From Tetrahymena elliotti 4EA (taxonomy: Eukaryota > Ciliophora > Oligohymenophorea > Hymenostomatida > Tetrahymenidae), in contig JH720293.1 of assembly GCA_000231825.2 (NCBI GenBank), forward strand, positions 2,666,001-2,730,000: a stretch of DNA of 64,000 nucleotides. The letters run 5' to 3'. Of the stretch, positions 41,203-53,529 are shown one piece after another (the first letter of the stretch is position 1; each line of letters opens with the position of its first letter). The notes beneath the pieces were generated by a model. It ran no database searches, was not told the origin of the DNA, and was given only the letters and a program-made list of their open reading frames with translations. Position numbers and translations under genes: made by a program.

Positions 41203-42553
41203 ATGACAAAAAAACAAAAAGAAGAATTACTTAAAGAACTTTAGACTTAGCCAGTAGTTGTTGATAAACCAGTAAACTAGAAAGCATAATATATGTAAAC
41301 ATTTAGAATATTTAAAATTAGTTAATTGATTAATTAACTGAAGTTTGTTAGTCAAGAACAGCAATTAAATATTCTAAAATTGGATAATGTTTTTTAAAAA
41401 ATAAAAGAAATGATGACTCTAAAGTTAATTTTTAGAATTGGGTTTTAATTCTTGTTAGCTTTTCAAGTATGATACTCACAGCAACTTTAATATATTCAGG
41501 TTTAAGTGCATCTAGTTTAACTGAGCATTCGATGTACGCAGACAAAGCTTTAGTTCTACTTGGAGCACTCACTTGCATTCTGAATATGATTACTATTTTT
41601 GGTAACTTAATTACTATTTTAAAAATAGCTAAATAAAATAAAATAAACTCAAAATTTTAAATTTAGAAATTTACTTAAAAAAACATGAAATTTATTTTTT
41701 ATCAATTGAAAACAGCATCTCATTTTAACAAGAAGAGAACACTTTTGCTTGTTGTTTATTTAGATTTTGTAATGATTGTTTATCTTTTAGTTTATGCCTT
41801 TGGATGTATTACCTTCAAACCTAATATGCAATAATGGGTATACACTAATTGGGAAACCTTGCAAAATAAAGTGTAAAAGTAGAAATTTGTGGAGTTTCAA
41901 CAAGAAATAGAGAATCAAATCATTTCTTTGGGTGTCACAGCCTTAACTGTATCTATTGGTTTTATTATTTCTATTACAATTATCATCATACGTATTCACT
42001 TGAAAAAGTAAGTAAATTTTTTAGGTCATATCATTTTATTTAAATAAACATTCATATAATTGTTAGAATACTTTTGACTTTTGTACCTGCTTTTGCTCTT
42101 ATGTTCATTGTGTTTGGAAGTGGATTACTTTATTTAACAATTTATGCTTTGGTGCATTTGGATTTTATTGATATTCCTTTCTGGATGAACACAGTTTCAT
42201 TATGTTTGGCAGGAGTTTTAATATTAATTGGAACTATTGGATATTTTGCTTCTCTATATTAGAAAAGAAAACTTACTATTTTTTATTTAACTTGTGTATC
42301 TATAATTAGTTTGTCTATCCTCGTTTGCTGTATTGGATATATTATACTATCAGGAAAGATAAATATGTATGTAGAATAGCATTGGCCTTCTATTAGAGAT
42401 TAATTAGATAGAGCTGGAATTTGGATGCCAAGATCAACTTTTACCAGTGGATTAATCCTTAACATTAAATTCTCTGGCCTCTATGGAATAAGCTTTTTTT
42501 TATTCCTTGCTATAGGTCTTGCAGGTAGTATTTATCATGTATCTTCATGGTGA
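41203..42553 (+). CDS. Multi-pass membrane protein, tetraspanin-like layout
   Basis: Three exons (41203-41294, 41357-42007, 42067-42553), both junctions in phase 2, give 409 residues. A Lys/Gln-rich cytosolic N-terminus (~50 residues) is followed by about eight hydrophobic helices in two similar sets: two helices around residues 55-110, one at ~135-157, a ~45-residue polar loop and one at ~205-228, then a second set (FALMFIVFGSGLLYLTIYAL, LCLAGVLILIGTIGYFA, ISLSILVCCIGYIIL, a polar loop, FLFLAIGLAGSIYH-like end). The three-helix, loop, one-helix pattern is that of tetraspanins, used twice, but no CCG motif is present. A transporter or channel accessory role is equally possible. Confidence 0.75.
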
Positions 42554-42825
42554 TGCAATAAAATTATAGATGATTATAATAGTAGATTTTATAATAATTT
42601 ATATTAAATCCATTGTAGTAGAATTGTATATATTTATTTTCTAATGCATTTATTAAAAAATGAGATTTTGTTAAAACTTTAGCAGATTATTTTACTTAGT
42701 TAGCCTTTTATTTTTATTATAAAAAAAGGTTAAAAATAAATATTGGTTTTATTATCAAAAACTTCATTTAGTTTTATTAAACATTAAATTCATTCAATAC
42801 AATTTAGAATATAGGGAGAAAAAAA

Positions 42826-45800
42826 ATGAGCTTAGACATAGTTTTACAATCATTAGTTCCTAAAAAGGCTACTGACGACTAAACAATTTACACTTTACTT
42901 AAGTAGTATGCTGTTTTGCAAGTCAGTTTAAAATAAAATGAATAGTTTTAGACAGAAATTAGCTAAGAGTTAAATAGCGTATTTAAGAAAAACATAAATG
43001 ACGATTCTATCAAAAATAATGCACAATTTTATAGAAAATATTTGTTTTGCCTTCTCTATTTATATCAATAGCTTAAATAGAATAAAATAATTATCCAAAT
43101 AGATGTTTTATAGGGATTGTTTGAGTTCTCTCTCAGCCTCAGCTTAACATCTACATAAATTAACTATTACTTTGGTAATTTATTATTTACTTTTTATTTC
43201 AAAATTAAAGTGGCTATGAGCGAAAGAGTTTATTTTTTTATAAAAAAGTTCTTAAGACATTCAACAAAATTTTAGTGAAGCAAGGAGGAGAACAAATTAA
43301 CATTATGATTAATGAATTTTTAAATGCAGAGGTTATTTTAGAAAGTTCTGTCTTGCAATTCTACAAAACTCTTAAAGAAAAAGTAGAACATGCTGACATT
43401 GAAAGTCATCACCTTTAACACCTTAAAAAGCAAGAAATATTGATAGATTTTTATATTGAATATGTATAACTCAACATCAAGAAGGGATAATATGATTAAA
43501 TAGACGAATCAGTCCAAGGTGTTACTAAAGATATATTTAAGGTTTACATTTGGAATGAAGATACAACTTCTATTTTCTAAAAGATTTGCAGCAATGAAGT
43601 TAATGGATTTGACTTTTCTAAGTACAATGTTAACTCTAGTTATAACTCAAATTACTTTAATAAAATGAGAGAAATCCTTTTTAAGTATTTTAGAACACTC
43701 TTTTAATCATAAAAGTCTATCCAAGATGACATCTAAAATGTAATCTAATCTTTATCAATATGAATTAAATTAGAATAATTTATTTTTAAAGGAATTTAGA
43801 AAAAGATATTTACAATAAAGAAACAACATGGGTAGCTGTCCTGATAGATAGAACAATTTGCTTTGTTTTGAAATTATTAAATTTGTAGAACTCTTGTATT
43901 TCAATAAAAAATATGATTTAAATGACGAAATTATTAAAAGCGAATTTTATTGGAGTGACCTCAAGAACACTCTTGAATTATACGAAAACTTTGAAGCTTG
44001 TAAGTAGGGGGTTAATGCTTTGAATGGCATTCTTGAATCAGTTCAAAATAGATTTAATGAGAAAGACATTAAAAATGATAAGAGTCTTTTGGAATTTAGC
44101 AAAATTTATACAAAAAAATACAAAACTTTTGTTGATCTCTACATCACACTTGATAGTTTTGCTGTTCACTTGATTAAAAGTTTGTGGCCTCAACTAGCAA
44201 ATTTCTTCTAAAAAGATCCTGAAGGAATAAACAAAATAGTTGAAAAGATCCCAATATTACATCACTTAAACTCCGAATGGCCAGTTTATATTCTATTTAA
44301 GAAATCAATATACCATAATAATTAAAGTATTGTTAAATGTTGTGTTAAATATTTCTTAAAAATGGAAGAGATAGATATTGATGATTTATAAGATTTGATT
44401 TATGATTATGCTGTTCCTATTTTAAATAACTGCCTATTTTATAATGATGCAACCCTTGATGCAGATAGCAAATTCTACAATGTAGTCCAAACTTTCTTTT
44501 TAAATGCATACCAGAAAATTCTTAAAAATTTAAAGGAAAAATTGGATAAATAAAATCAAGGTATTTGTTTTAAAACATAAATCAAGCAAGTATAATTTTT
44601 TTTTTAAAATAGCTCAAGAATATGAAGAGTAAAGAAAAAACCTTCTCAATCATCACTTGAAGAGATTGATTTAATCTATTTGCTAGCATATTGTTCATCC
44701 TTAAGCAGTTTGTGCATTTTTACTAGTTTTTTCTAATTTGAATGAATAAAGTACTTCATTGGGTAGTGAAGAAATAAAATTAATTTTAGACTTTACACAT
44801 AGAGTCTACACTAGAGCTAATGTTAGAAAAAGAACTATATTTGCCAAGGGATTAATTTCATTAATTTTAAATCACTTGGATGTTCAAAACCTTAAAAATG
44901 AAGAAATTTTTGATTTAATTCTTGGATTCCCCTAACAAGCCTTTGAATGGATGAGCATTAAATAATTTAATGGTCCTAAGCATTTAATTGAACTTGATAT
45001 TAGTTAACTTAATGAAGAATTAAATACTTGCTTCTAATATAAAAGCAAGTTATTATACTTTTTAATAAAAAATGCTGAAAAATTAAATATATCTCAGACA
45101 TTAACTGCTTTGAGAAATGACATATCAAAAATTAATTTGTAAAGTGCAGGAGATTAATATTCCTATTAAGATATGAATTAACAATATTTAAAGTTTTTAA
45201 GCTTTATCAATATCTTACTAGAAATACCCACTTATGCTTAATCCATAAAACATCTTATTGATAATTCAAAAGAAAGTTAAAAGGAGTTGGAATTCCTTTA
45301 TTAGTTTTCAATTGAAGGTAAATTAGCAGAATTTACTTCTTCATGGTTATTTAATGAAAAAATATCTGATATTTATACTAATTCTTATCGCCCTTATCAA
45401 GAAAGTACTTAGTATATTTTACAATTAAAAGAATTGATAAAACTATTTAAGGACACCAAGGAAATGAAAAAAATTCATGAATAATTAGACTCTGTTAGTG
45501 CTGATCTTCTTAGCTACTTAATGCTTAGAATATCTGAAAAAGATGTTGATTCTAAGCAATACACTGACTTTTCTTACTATTAAAATGAAATTTTAGATCT
45601 TTTCTATAACTTATATTATTATGCTATTTCTCCTCAATTACTTAGACCAACCCATAAGTTATCCACCTCTCTTTCTAAAGCTATCAAAACCATATTTGAA
45701 TCTTTGATTTTACTTTTGAATAGATCATTATCATAGTCACATTCAAACGAATCAATCCTATCAACTGGAGAAGAGTAGTTAGTATGTCTTTACTTTGAAA

Positions 45801-48606
45801 TTTTATCATGCATTTGCAAGTCTAACTTGGATGTCATTCAATAATCATAAAAAAATGCAAATAGTTCTATATTTATAGATGACTTAATATTTGATAAAGG
45901 ATTAGAATTAGTTTAAATTCTCTCTTTATATGATTCATCTACTGATTAGAATTATCCAGTCATCAAGCAACTAGCCTCAAAACGTGGATTCTTATCTAAA
46001 TCACATGCCCTTCTTTGTAATTTAATGAGCTTGCTTAGCTTTAGCAATGAAATATTCAATAATCCTAATTTCACAAAGATAATTGATAAAATTGTTGGTG
46101 ATGCTTACTATCTTGCCGATGTTTTTGATTTTAACAAGTTAGATGAACTTTTTATCATGTTAAAATATGTCTACAATCCTTACCTAGTAAGCCATTTAAA
46201 TGATGAAAATTAAGAATAACTCATTAAAGATTTCAAAAATCTTTTTGAATTGTGCTTCAACCAAAATATTTTAACAACTTAGTTAAATTATATTACTTAC
46301 AAAGAAGTTCACTATATGTACGAATGGGCTTTAGACTAAACTCTTTTTTATAGTCCTTATATTATAAAATCAGATGTTATTTAGCATTTCATTAAGATGA
46401 CTTTGAAAGCAGGATAAAATAATTGGTTACTTCAAAGAAAAGTTGTTGATAAAATAGTTTCAGTTTTTTATTCTGATCCATCACTCCTCATTTCTTTTGA
46501 AAAAACTATTTATAGATTTATCAAAATTAAAGTAAATTTTTATTATTAAGAATTTAGTTTCAAAATAATTTTTTAATTATAGGAATACAGAGGATTTGAT
46601 AATGGTATGGAATTCTATAAGGATGAACTTGAAATACCTTTAGCCAATGAACTCAAGACAAAATGCTCTAATAGTATAGAGTATTATGGTGCTTTCCCAA
46701 GATTTATGATGCTTAAATTATTAGAAAATATTGTTTTCTGGATTAATAATTGTGTAAATAATCCTAGCGATTTACAGGATGAAAGTACAAAAACTAAATT
46801 CAAAACCTTAATTGATTTTTATATCAAATACACTCAAAATTTGTTAGAAAGAAATTATTTAAAGAAATATCAAAAATCAAGAAACTCTCTTCTCCCTAAC
46901 ACAAACCATTACAATGCTAAAATACGTATGTGGTAATGTCTTTGTGTAATTAAAGATTTCTTTACTGAAAAAGTGATGAGCTTCATTAAGAATACTTTTG
47001 GTTAGTCTGAATACAATGTTGATAAGCTTTTGCAAGAAATAAAAGAAAAAATTTGGGGAATTTTAGATTTCAACAATCAAATAAATATAAGATAGTATAT
47101 AGAAGTATTCACCCTTCACTTATACAATGAATTCCCATCTTTTTATGAATAAAGTATTATTGATGGAATTAAAGAAAAAAATAATAGATCTCAATACTCT
47201 ATCCCTCTCGTTTTTGTAAAAATTAATTCTTACTTTTTAAATATTTATGTAATTTTATTTAGATGGCTGGCTATCAATTATGCAGAAAACCAAATAATCT
47301 TAAAGCTAAAGAAGTTTTATCTCATTTGATTCCTTACACTGGATCTCATGTAGCTTATTTAAGATCTATTGCTTAATATTTTGTTTCAAAGTTCACTGAA
47401 GCCAGTAAAATATTTATTTTTAATAAAGTATTTTTAAAATAATTATTTTCCTTTTTAATAATCGAAGATGAAGATAAAATTAAAGATGACATTTTACTGA
47501 ATAATTTGAACTCATTTTTCACTGAAAATAAAGAATCCATTAAAATGAGAAAAACATTTGATAAAATTGTTGAAAAATTTGAAAAGGTCATTGAAAATTT
47601 CAACACTGAGTAGCTTTTGAGCATAGATATGGATGGTAATGGTGAAGTTGTACATGAAAATGTGATAGAAGAAATTAAGAATGTATGTATGAATTTGATT
47701 TACCAATTAAAAGAGCAAGAAGATGCTCCTCCCAAAAAAGAAGATTTATGGAGACTGTAAAAATTATTTTTAAATTATCTAAGATTAATTTCAATTTTAC
47801 ATTTAAAAAGAAAAACTTAAGAATTTATTCAAGACATTCCAATTCCTGATTTGAGTGAGGTTACTAACTTCTAGAGAAAAATAGATGTAGTTTAAAATGA
47901 ACTCGACTAAATTGAAGTATTTATTTATTCATGATTATTTTCTTTACAAAATTGATTCAATTTGAAATAAATGAATATAGGCTGAAAAGAAAAAAAGAAG
48001 AAAAGAAAAAGATATTATTGTTGTTGCTTCCCTATTAGAGAAGATTCCAAATTTTGGTCATTTGACAAGAACAAGTGAAATTTTTGGAGTTTCTTCGTTG
48101 ATCATCCCTAATAAGGCAATATTAGAAGAAGAAGGTTTCAAAGCTATATCAGTAACGGCAGAAAAATGGTTACCTATTTAAGAAGTTAAGGAAAAAGATC
48201 TTATGGCTTTCTTAATCCTTAAAAAGAAGTTAGGTTACAAGGTAAATAAGACATTTAAGTTTAAAGTAAAATATTTAATAAATTTAAAAAAATTAGATCG
48301 TTGGATTAGAATAAACTAGCAAAAGTAAAATGATTTAACACCAAGAATTCCCTGACAAATGTATTCTTCTTTTAGGAAGAGAAAAGACAGGTATTCCACT
48401 TGAATATATTGAGGTAAATATTATTTAATTAATATTATTCTAAATTTTCATAATTAATCAAATTAAAACCACTCATTAATTACTAACAGATATTAGATGA
48501 ATGCGTTGAAATCCCTCAATTTGGATAAGTAAGATCTCTTAATGTCCATGTCAGTGCAGTTATTTGCATTTGGGAATTTGTAAAACAAAAATTCATCAAA
48601 GAATGA
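42826..48606 (+). CDS. TARBP1/Trm3-like tRNA (guanosine-18-2'-O)-methyltransferase
   Basis: Long gene with ~8 short introns (near 43155-43200, 43740-43790, 44560-44612, 46532-46583, 47220-47263, 47922-47981, 48243-48300 and 48413-48490). The start MSLDIVLQSLVPKK is in A-rich context. Most of the ~1,600 residues are helical-repeat sequence, matching the large HEAT-like N-terminal part of TARBP1. The C-terminal ~160 residues are a SpoU/TrmH (SPOUT) domain with its three motifs: IPNFGHLTRTSEIFG, CILLLGREKTGIP and EIPQFGQVRSLNVHVSA. These form the knotted AdoMet site that methylates the 2'-hydroxyl of G18 in tRNA. The whole length suits the family (human TARBP1 is about 1,600 residues). The C-terminal identity is strong. 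The first intron (after 43152) does not close in phase in my reading, so the N-terminal model needs correction. Confidence 0.85.
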
Positions 48607-49165
48607 AGATGTTTTATAAAAAAGCATCCAATATTCTTATCAAAATTATTTAGTTGTTTTAATTATAAATGCATATGTGATGTGTAAAATTAAATTACTT
48701 TCACTTGACTTTTAAAAGAAATATAAATTTAACTTTTAAATTATTATGCTAACTGTAAATTAAGAATCAGGCTAAAATATGGTTAATCCTGTTGTTAGTT
48801 AGATAGAATATTATTTAATAATTCTTGCAAATAAAAAATTTTGATGGAAAAAATAACATTAGAAATTGAATTCTAGTTTAAAAAAATATTAACTGCTAAT
48901 AAAATTAAACAAAATTAAAATGGAAATACTTTGTTTTTTTAGTAAAAATTTAGTATGTAAATGTAAATAATAATTATTTTGTTCTAGTTTTGTGAATTTA
49001 ATTTTACTTTCTAAAATTTCTTAAGATTTTTCAACAGATCTATTTACTAAAGAGATAATAGTTAGGTAAAATATTTAGCTGTTATTTTTAATAAATTATC
49101 AAAAAAACCAGATAAAGCAGAATAGTAATTACTTATATTTAAGCAAGCTTAAGTGAACAAACAAA
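48607..49165. other. Intergenic spacer
   Basis: AT-rich spacer between two plus-strand genes. No gene seen. Confidence 0.55.
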
Positions 49166-51946
49166 ATGTAATAGCAAAGCTATAAAAGCGAAAGATAAAA
49201 TAAGAAAGTCTCCACTTCTTCAAATAATAAAAATGGGCATAAATCATACTAATTGTAGCATACAAATGGCTATGATGATTAACTTTCATCTATACTTTTT
49301 AGTGAATCATAATACTCTAACAAAAAGCCATCAAAAAAAAAAGTTTATCACACCCCTGAAAAAAAATATGATCAATCAACTCAAAAAAAAGTACCTCCAT
49401 AGTAATACTAAATGTATTAAACATAGAATAACTAAGTATTTGGAATTAATTAGCATCCTCTTTTAGAAGATAGGGGATAACCTATTGGGGAATACAAATG
49501 GCATTTACCCTAAAGATAATAGTTTCCTTTATAAATATAAGAAACAACCAAAAAATAATATAATTAAAACTCATTTTAGTATGAATAAAATAGTAATGCT
49601 GGAGGTGAAGAATAGCATTCTTTTATACCATCAGATAATTCTAGTAATATTTTTGACTCAATGAAGAGCTTTTCTCATTCGTTTAATCATGGAAATGTTT
49701 TGAATTAATAACAAAGTCCTTATAGAAACGAATAAAATTTTACTTAGTAGAATAATTTCTCAACAAATAGTCAAAATTTAAAGTCTTAAGAAGCCTAATC
49801 ATAAAGTTTAAATAAAGGATTTACTTAGAGCTCTTCAGAAGGTTAGTTAGACAGTACAGATCAAATAATTAAAAATATGAGAGCAGATTTACTTCAGGTA
49901 GATTTAAGTATGAAATAAGTCATTCCAAATTCTAATGTTTAAGTTATATGTGAAGATGAACCTCCTCAAAACTTTATTTCCTTCTCATAAAATGATTACA
50001 GTTCTAATTTATTTAACAATAACAGGTAGAATGATGAAGTGCATGTGCATTACTCCTCCCAAGTATCACCTGTAGATTAAGAACCCTCTGTAAATTAAGA
50101 TAATAGTAAGAGAGATTCTTATTATGATATTAACAACATGTAGATTCAAGTTAATCATTAATAATAATTATAATAATAATAAAACAAAATAGATGATTAA
50201 AATAAATAATCAGGTAGCACTAAATAACAGAAAAATACTTAATAAAATTAAAATATTTAAGATAACAATTCTGACAATTTAATTTCAAGTAATAAAAAAT
50301 TAAAAAAGTAAGGAGGGTATGATCCAATATATATGGATATAATTAAAAATATTGAAGCAAGCAAATAATATTTAAGTTGTACTTAAAAGTATATGAACCA
50401 ATAAAAAGATTAAAAAAAGTAAATGCACATTTATGAAAGCATTCTAGATGAAAATAAAAGTAAAAAGTAGTAAAAATAATAAGTATTTTCTGCTTAGAAA
50501 TCTGTTTCGTTGCCAAAAGAAAGCTCATCCAAAAAATAATCTAACTATTACTCTGCATCACTATTAGACTCTATTTAGAAGAAGAGATAGATGCTATTAT
50601 AAAATAGCAATATAAAATATGGTAAAAGTAAATCTCCTAAATTATAACATAATCAAAGTTTAGATTTCTTAAATTAATCTCCATCTAATATATAAAAAAA
50701 TAATTCTATTGAATCAAAGCTTTCGCTCTTGAAAGATCTCACACAAAGACATATTTAAAATTTACCATTGACCTCACATTTAAGCTCTTTAAAAAAGTAA
50801 AGCTAGTCACCTAATCAAAAAAATTCTAGATCAGGATTTGAAGTTTGTTCTTTCTTAAAAGATCCTTCTGGTAAATTATTGATGAGACCAAATTCGCTAG
50901 AGGTAGAAAACAAGGAAAATCTGAACAAGAGAATTGTAAAACCAGAAGATTTAAAATAAAGGTATGAAATAGAATTAAGTTAGGCTAAGTAAAAATTAAA
51001 AAATGAAGAGAAATTATCTATTGAATTAGATAATTAAATACTTCAATTCAGTGATGATTAAAAAAACGTAAAATTAATTTTTGTTTTCAAAAAATAAAGT
51101 TAAAAAAATATTATTTAAAGATTAGATAGCTCATTTTACAAACAGACTCAAAAGTGAACAAGCTCGAAATCAGAAACAGAAAGCTAAAATAAAAATGGGC
51201 TGAATAAGGATTAAATGAAGAATTAATAAATGATCAAGACTCTAATCTGTAAATGTTAAGTAAGAATATTAATTATTATTTATACAAGGAAGAAAAAAAA
51301 ATTTTTTAATATTTAAATTGAAAAAGGAGCTCAAGAATAGAAAAACTAATTTATAATATCTGAATTAGAAAGAATTAATGGAGATATGAAAACACAATTA
51401 GAATAAATATTAAAATAGATAGAAATAGAAAAATAAATTAAAACTTAATTGCCAAACAATTAAAGATAATTTCAAAACACTATTTTGTAAGATGAATCTT
51501 AACTAAGCTAAATAAAAATGTTAGAAAATAATAATAGTCTAAATAATACTCTAAGCCTACCTTCTTCTCCTTTTACAATCATAGGTGGTTCTTTTTCTGT
51601 AAAAAATCAACTTTAAAATAAAAATGTCAACTTATAGTTTAATTAGTGTCCTAAATCAGATGATTCTCTAAATAATATTGTCGGCAACTCATTTGACTAA
51701 CAAGATTAGATGATATCTCATTTAATATAAAAATATAGTCCTTCTCCAAAGAAATCCCAAACTATTCCATCTCAATCGACTTAAACTGTAAACACTTAAA
51801 GTAGTAATTCAGAAAATAAATACAAGCCTCAAAATGCAACATAAATAAGAAATATACTCTAATAGAGAGGTTTATATGATATAATGGAAGAACCTTCAGA
51901 TGATTCTAAAAATTCTTTTCTCCCTCTAGTAAACTATTAAAAATGA
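49166..51946 (+). CDS. Gln/Asn/Ser-rich coiled-coil protein of unknown function
   Basis: Under the ciliate code the frame opens with MQQQSYKSERQNKKVSTSS and stays open for ~630 codons. Two or more short introns follow near 51040-51160 and 51253-51320, before a C-terminal exon ending at TGA. The protein is poor in hydrophobic residues and has a run of seven or more glutamines encoded mainly by TAA (about 50158-50190). A helical segment at about 50945-51430 (KPEDLKQRYEIELSQAKQKL and ELERINGDMKTQLEQ) may form a coiled coil. The N-terminal part contains proline-bearing repeats (HTPEKKYDQSTQKKVPP). A shorter frame starting at 49233 is a shadow: it shifts out of frame and stops. No family recognised; such proteins are common in ciliate cortical or scaffold structures, but that is inference. 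Confidence 0.7.
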
Positions 51947-52905
51947 TAAATTTTAATTAATTACTTTTAAATATTATCTTCACATTTGATAGAATTTTTT
52001 GTTCCATAATTTGTTATTCTTAAAAAAAGCAAAAAATAAAAATTATTCATTTTAAGTACAAATACTAAAAGATTCAATTTTATTTTATTTCTTATTTGTC
52101 TTAATATGGTATTCAAGAATTTTGTTATACTTTTTGAATTAAAGATTATTTTAACATTTTGTTAAATAAAATTAAGGATAAACATGAAGTATTTCAATCC
52201 AAAATTTACATTTATCTTACAAAATTTTTTAAAAATTATTTTAAATTATACAAAAATTGAAAAACACATTTTTCACAAAAGGATTTATTTTAGCAAATAG
52301 ATGAAATTAATTAAAATTAAAATATTGTAAGATTAAGTGAATTTCTAATCGAAAAAATTAACATAGAAGTTTTAAATTAAACAAGATGAAAAATTTTTAA
52401 AAAAGGAAGATACATTACTTAAATTGGATTGGAGATCTTTTTTTTATTAATGTATTAAAAAGAAAAATCTGTTTTTGTAAAAAAATCAAAATAATCTAAA
52501 ATTTTATTTTGAAATAATTTTTAATTTTTATACTTTGTAGATATTTTTAATGATGAACAAAAACAATTTTATAAAATGAATTTTAAAAATTATTTATTTT
52601 AAAATACTATAACAGGTTTGAAATTATTTATTTTTGGGCTGCAAAAGCATAGATAATTTTTTACATTTGTAAAAATTGTGTATTACAAATATTTGGATCC
52701 TTACATTTTTTTTAATTAATTAAGTAAATTCCACCAAGAAAAAAAAGAGCTCAGTTACTCAAAATTAAATTAAATTTTTTTACTTAATCAAAAGATATTT
52801 TTTTAAGCTTATTAAAAATGAAAAAAGATAATAATAAAAGACAAGTATATGAAATACAATTATAACTTATTGAAATTAAAGCTGATATTTATAGAGTTTA
52901 AAGTA
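51947..52905. other. Convergent 3' intergenic region
   Basis: Nearly 1 kb of AT-rich DNA with long A and T runs between converging genes. Nothing recognised. Confidence 0.55.
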
Positions 52906-53529
52906 TCATTATTTTGAGTAGCCTTGCATGAAGGGGATAGCCTTTTCTAGAGATTCTAATTACTTTTCCATTTAGGTGTTAACCAAAGAAGCAGGAATAC
53001 TTCCCTTGGGGTCCATAAGATAGAAAGATTCAATCTTAGTTTTATTGTCATCAATAGGAGTGAAGATGTTACCATTAATAACGCATTCACCTCTAACAGC
53101 ATCACTCTTAACTTAATTAGCATGAGTGGGAATATTAACCTTAACAATAATTTTTCCACCATTAGGTAAGTCTCTAATTTATTGAACACATAAGAAATCT
53201 CTGGCACTGACCAAGAGTTTGCCCTTAAGCTTGAATTAGATAACTTTGGTTGTTTCATCTATCTTTTCAAGTTCTTTGATGAAATCACTGTTATCCTTGC
53301 TCTTGTGTTGGGCTTCAAAGTCTTCATTGAAATACTTAACGCAGGAATCTAACTTGGCAGGGGCATTAGTTTCAATCTTGGCTAAGAGTAAATCGTATTT
53401 CTCATATTTACGAGTGAATAAGGTGGAGTTACCAGAGGTTTTACCCTTGCTCCATCCTTCAGTCAAGGCAGCAACTGATTAAACAGTAGCAATTTACTTT
53501 TCAATTTAGGCTGTGTAGCTGGCGTCCAT
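52906..53529 (-). CDS. Small START-domain lipid-binding protein
   Basis: Single exon of 207 residues, MDASYTAQIEKQIATVQSV to GYSKQ and TGA. Almost the whole protein is a START/StAR-like fold: WSKGKTSGNSTLFTRK (first strand), a helix around DLLLAKIETNAPAKLDSC, then FKLKGKLLVSARDFLCVQQI, RGECVINGNIFTPI and the closing MDPKGSIPASLVNTQMEKQ helix. The RDF and DPKGSIPASLVN signatures are typical of START lipid-transfer proteins, which bind a sterol, phospholipid or ceramide in a central cavity. There is no signal peptide or membrane segment, so it is probably cytosolic. Its codons (GGT, AAG, ACC, GTC, CAA) are markedly more G/C-rich than its surroundings, as expected of a highly expressed gene. Confidence 0.88.

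Noticed and set aside
49233..49466. Standard-code ORF starting MGINHTNC
   Set aside because: It is out of frame with the long ciliate-code frame from 49166, has no coding composition and runs into a stop; it is a shadow.
52956..53258. Minus-strand ORF of 100 residues inside the START gene
   Set aside because: Wrong frame of the same strand; the START frame is conserved and complete.
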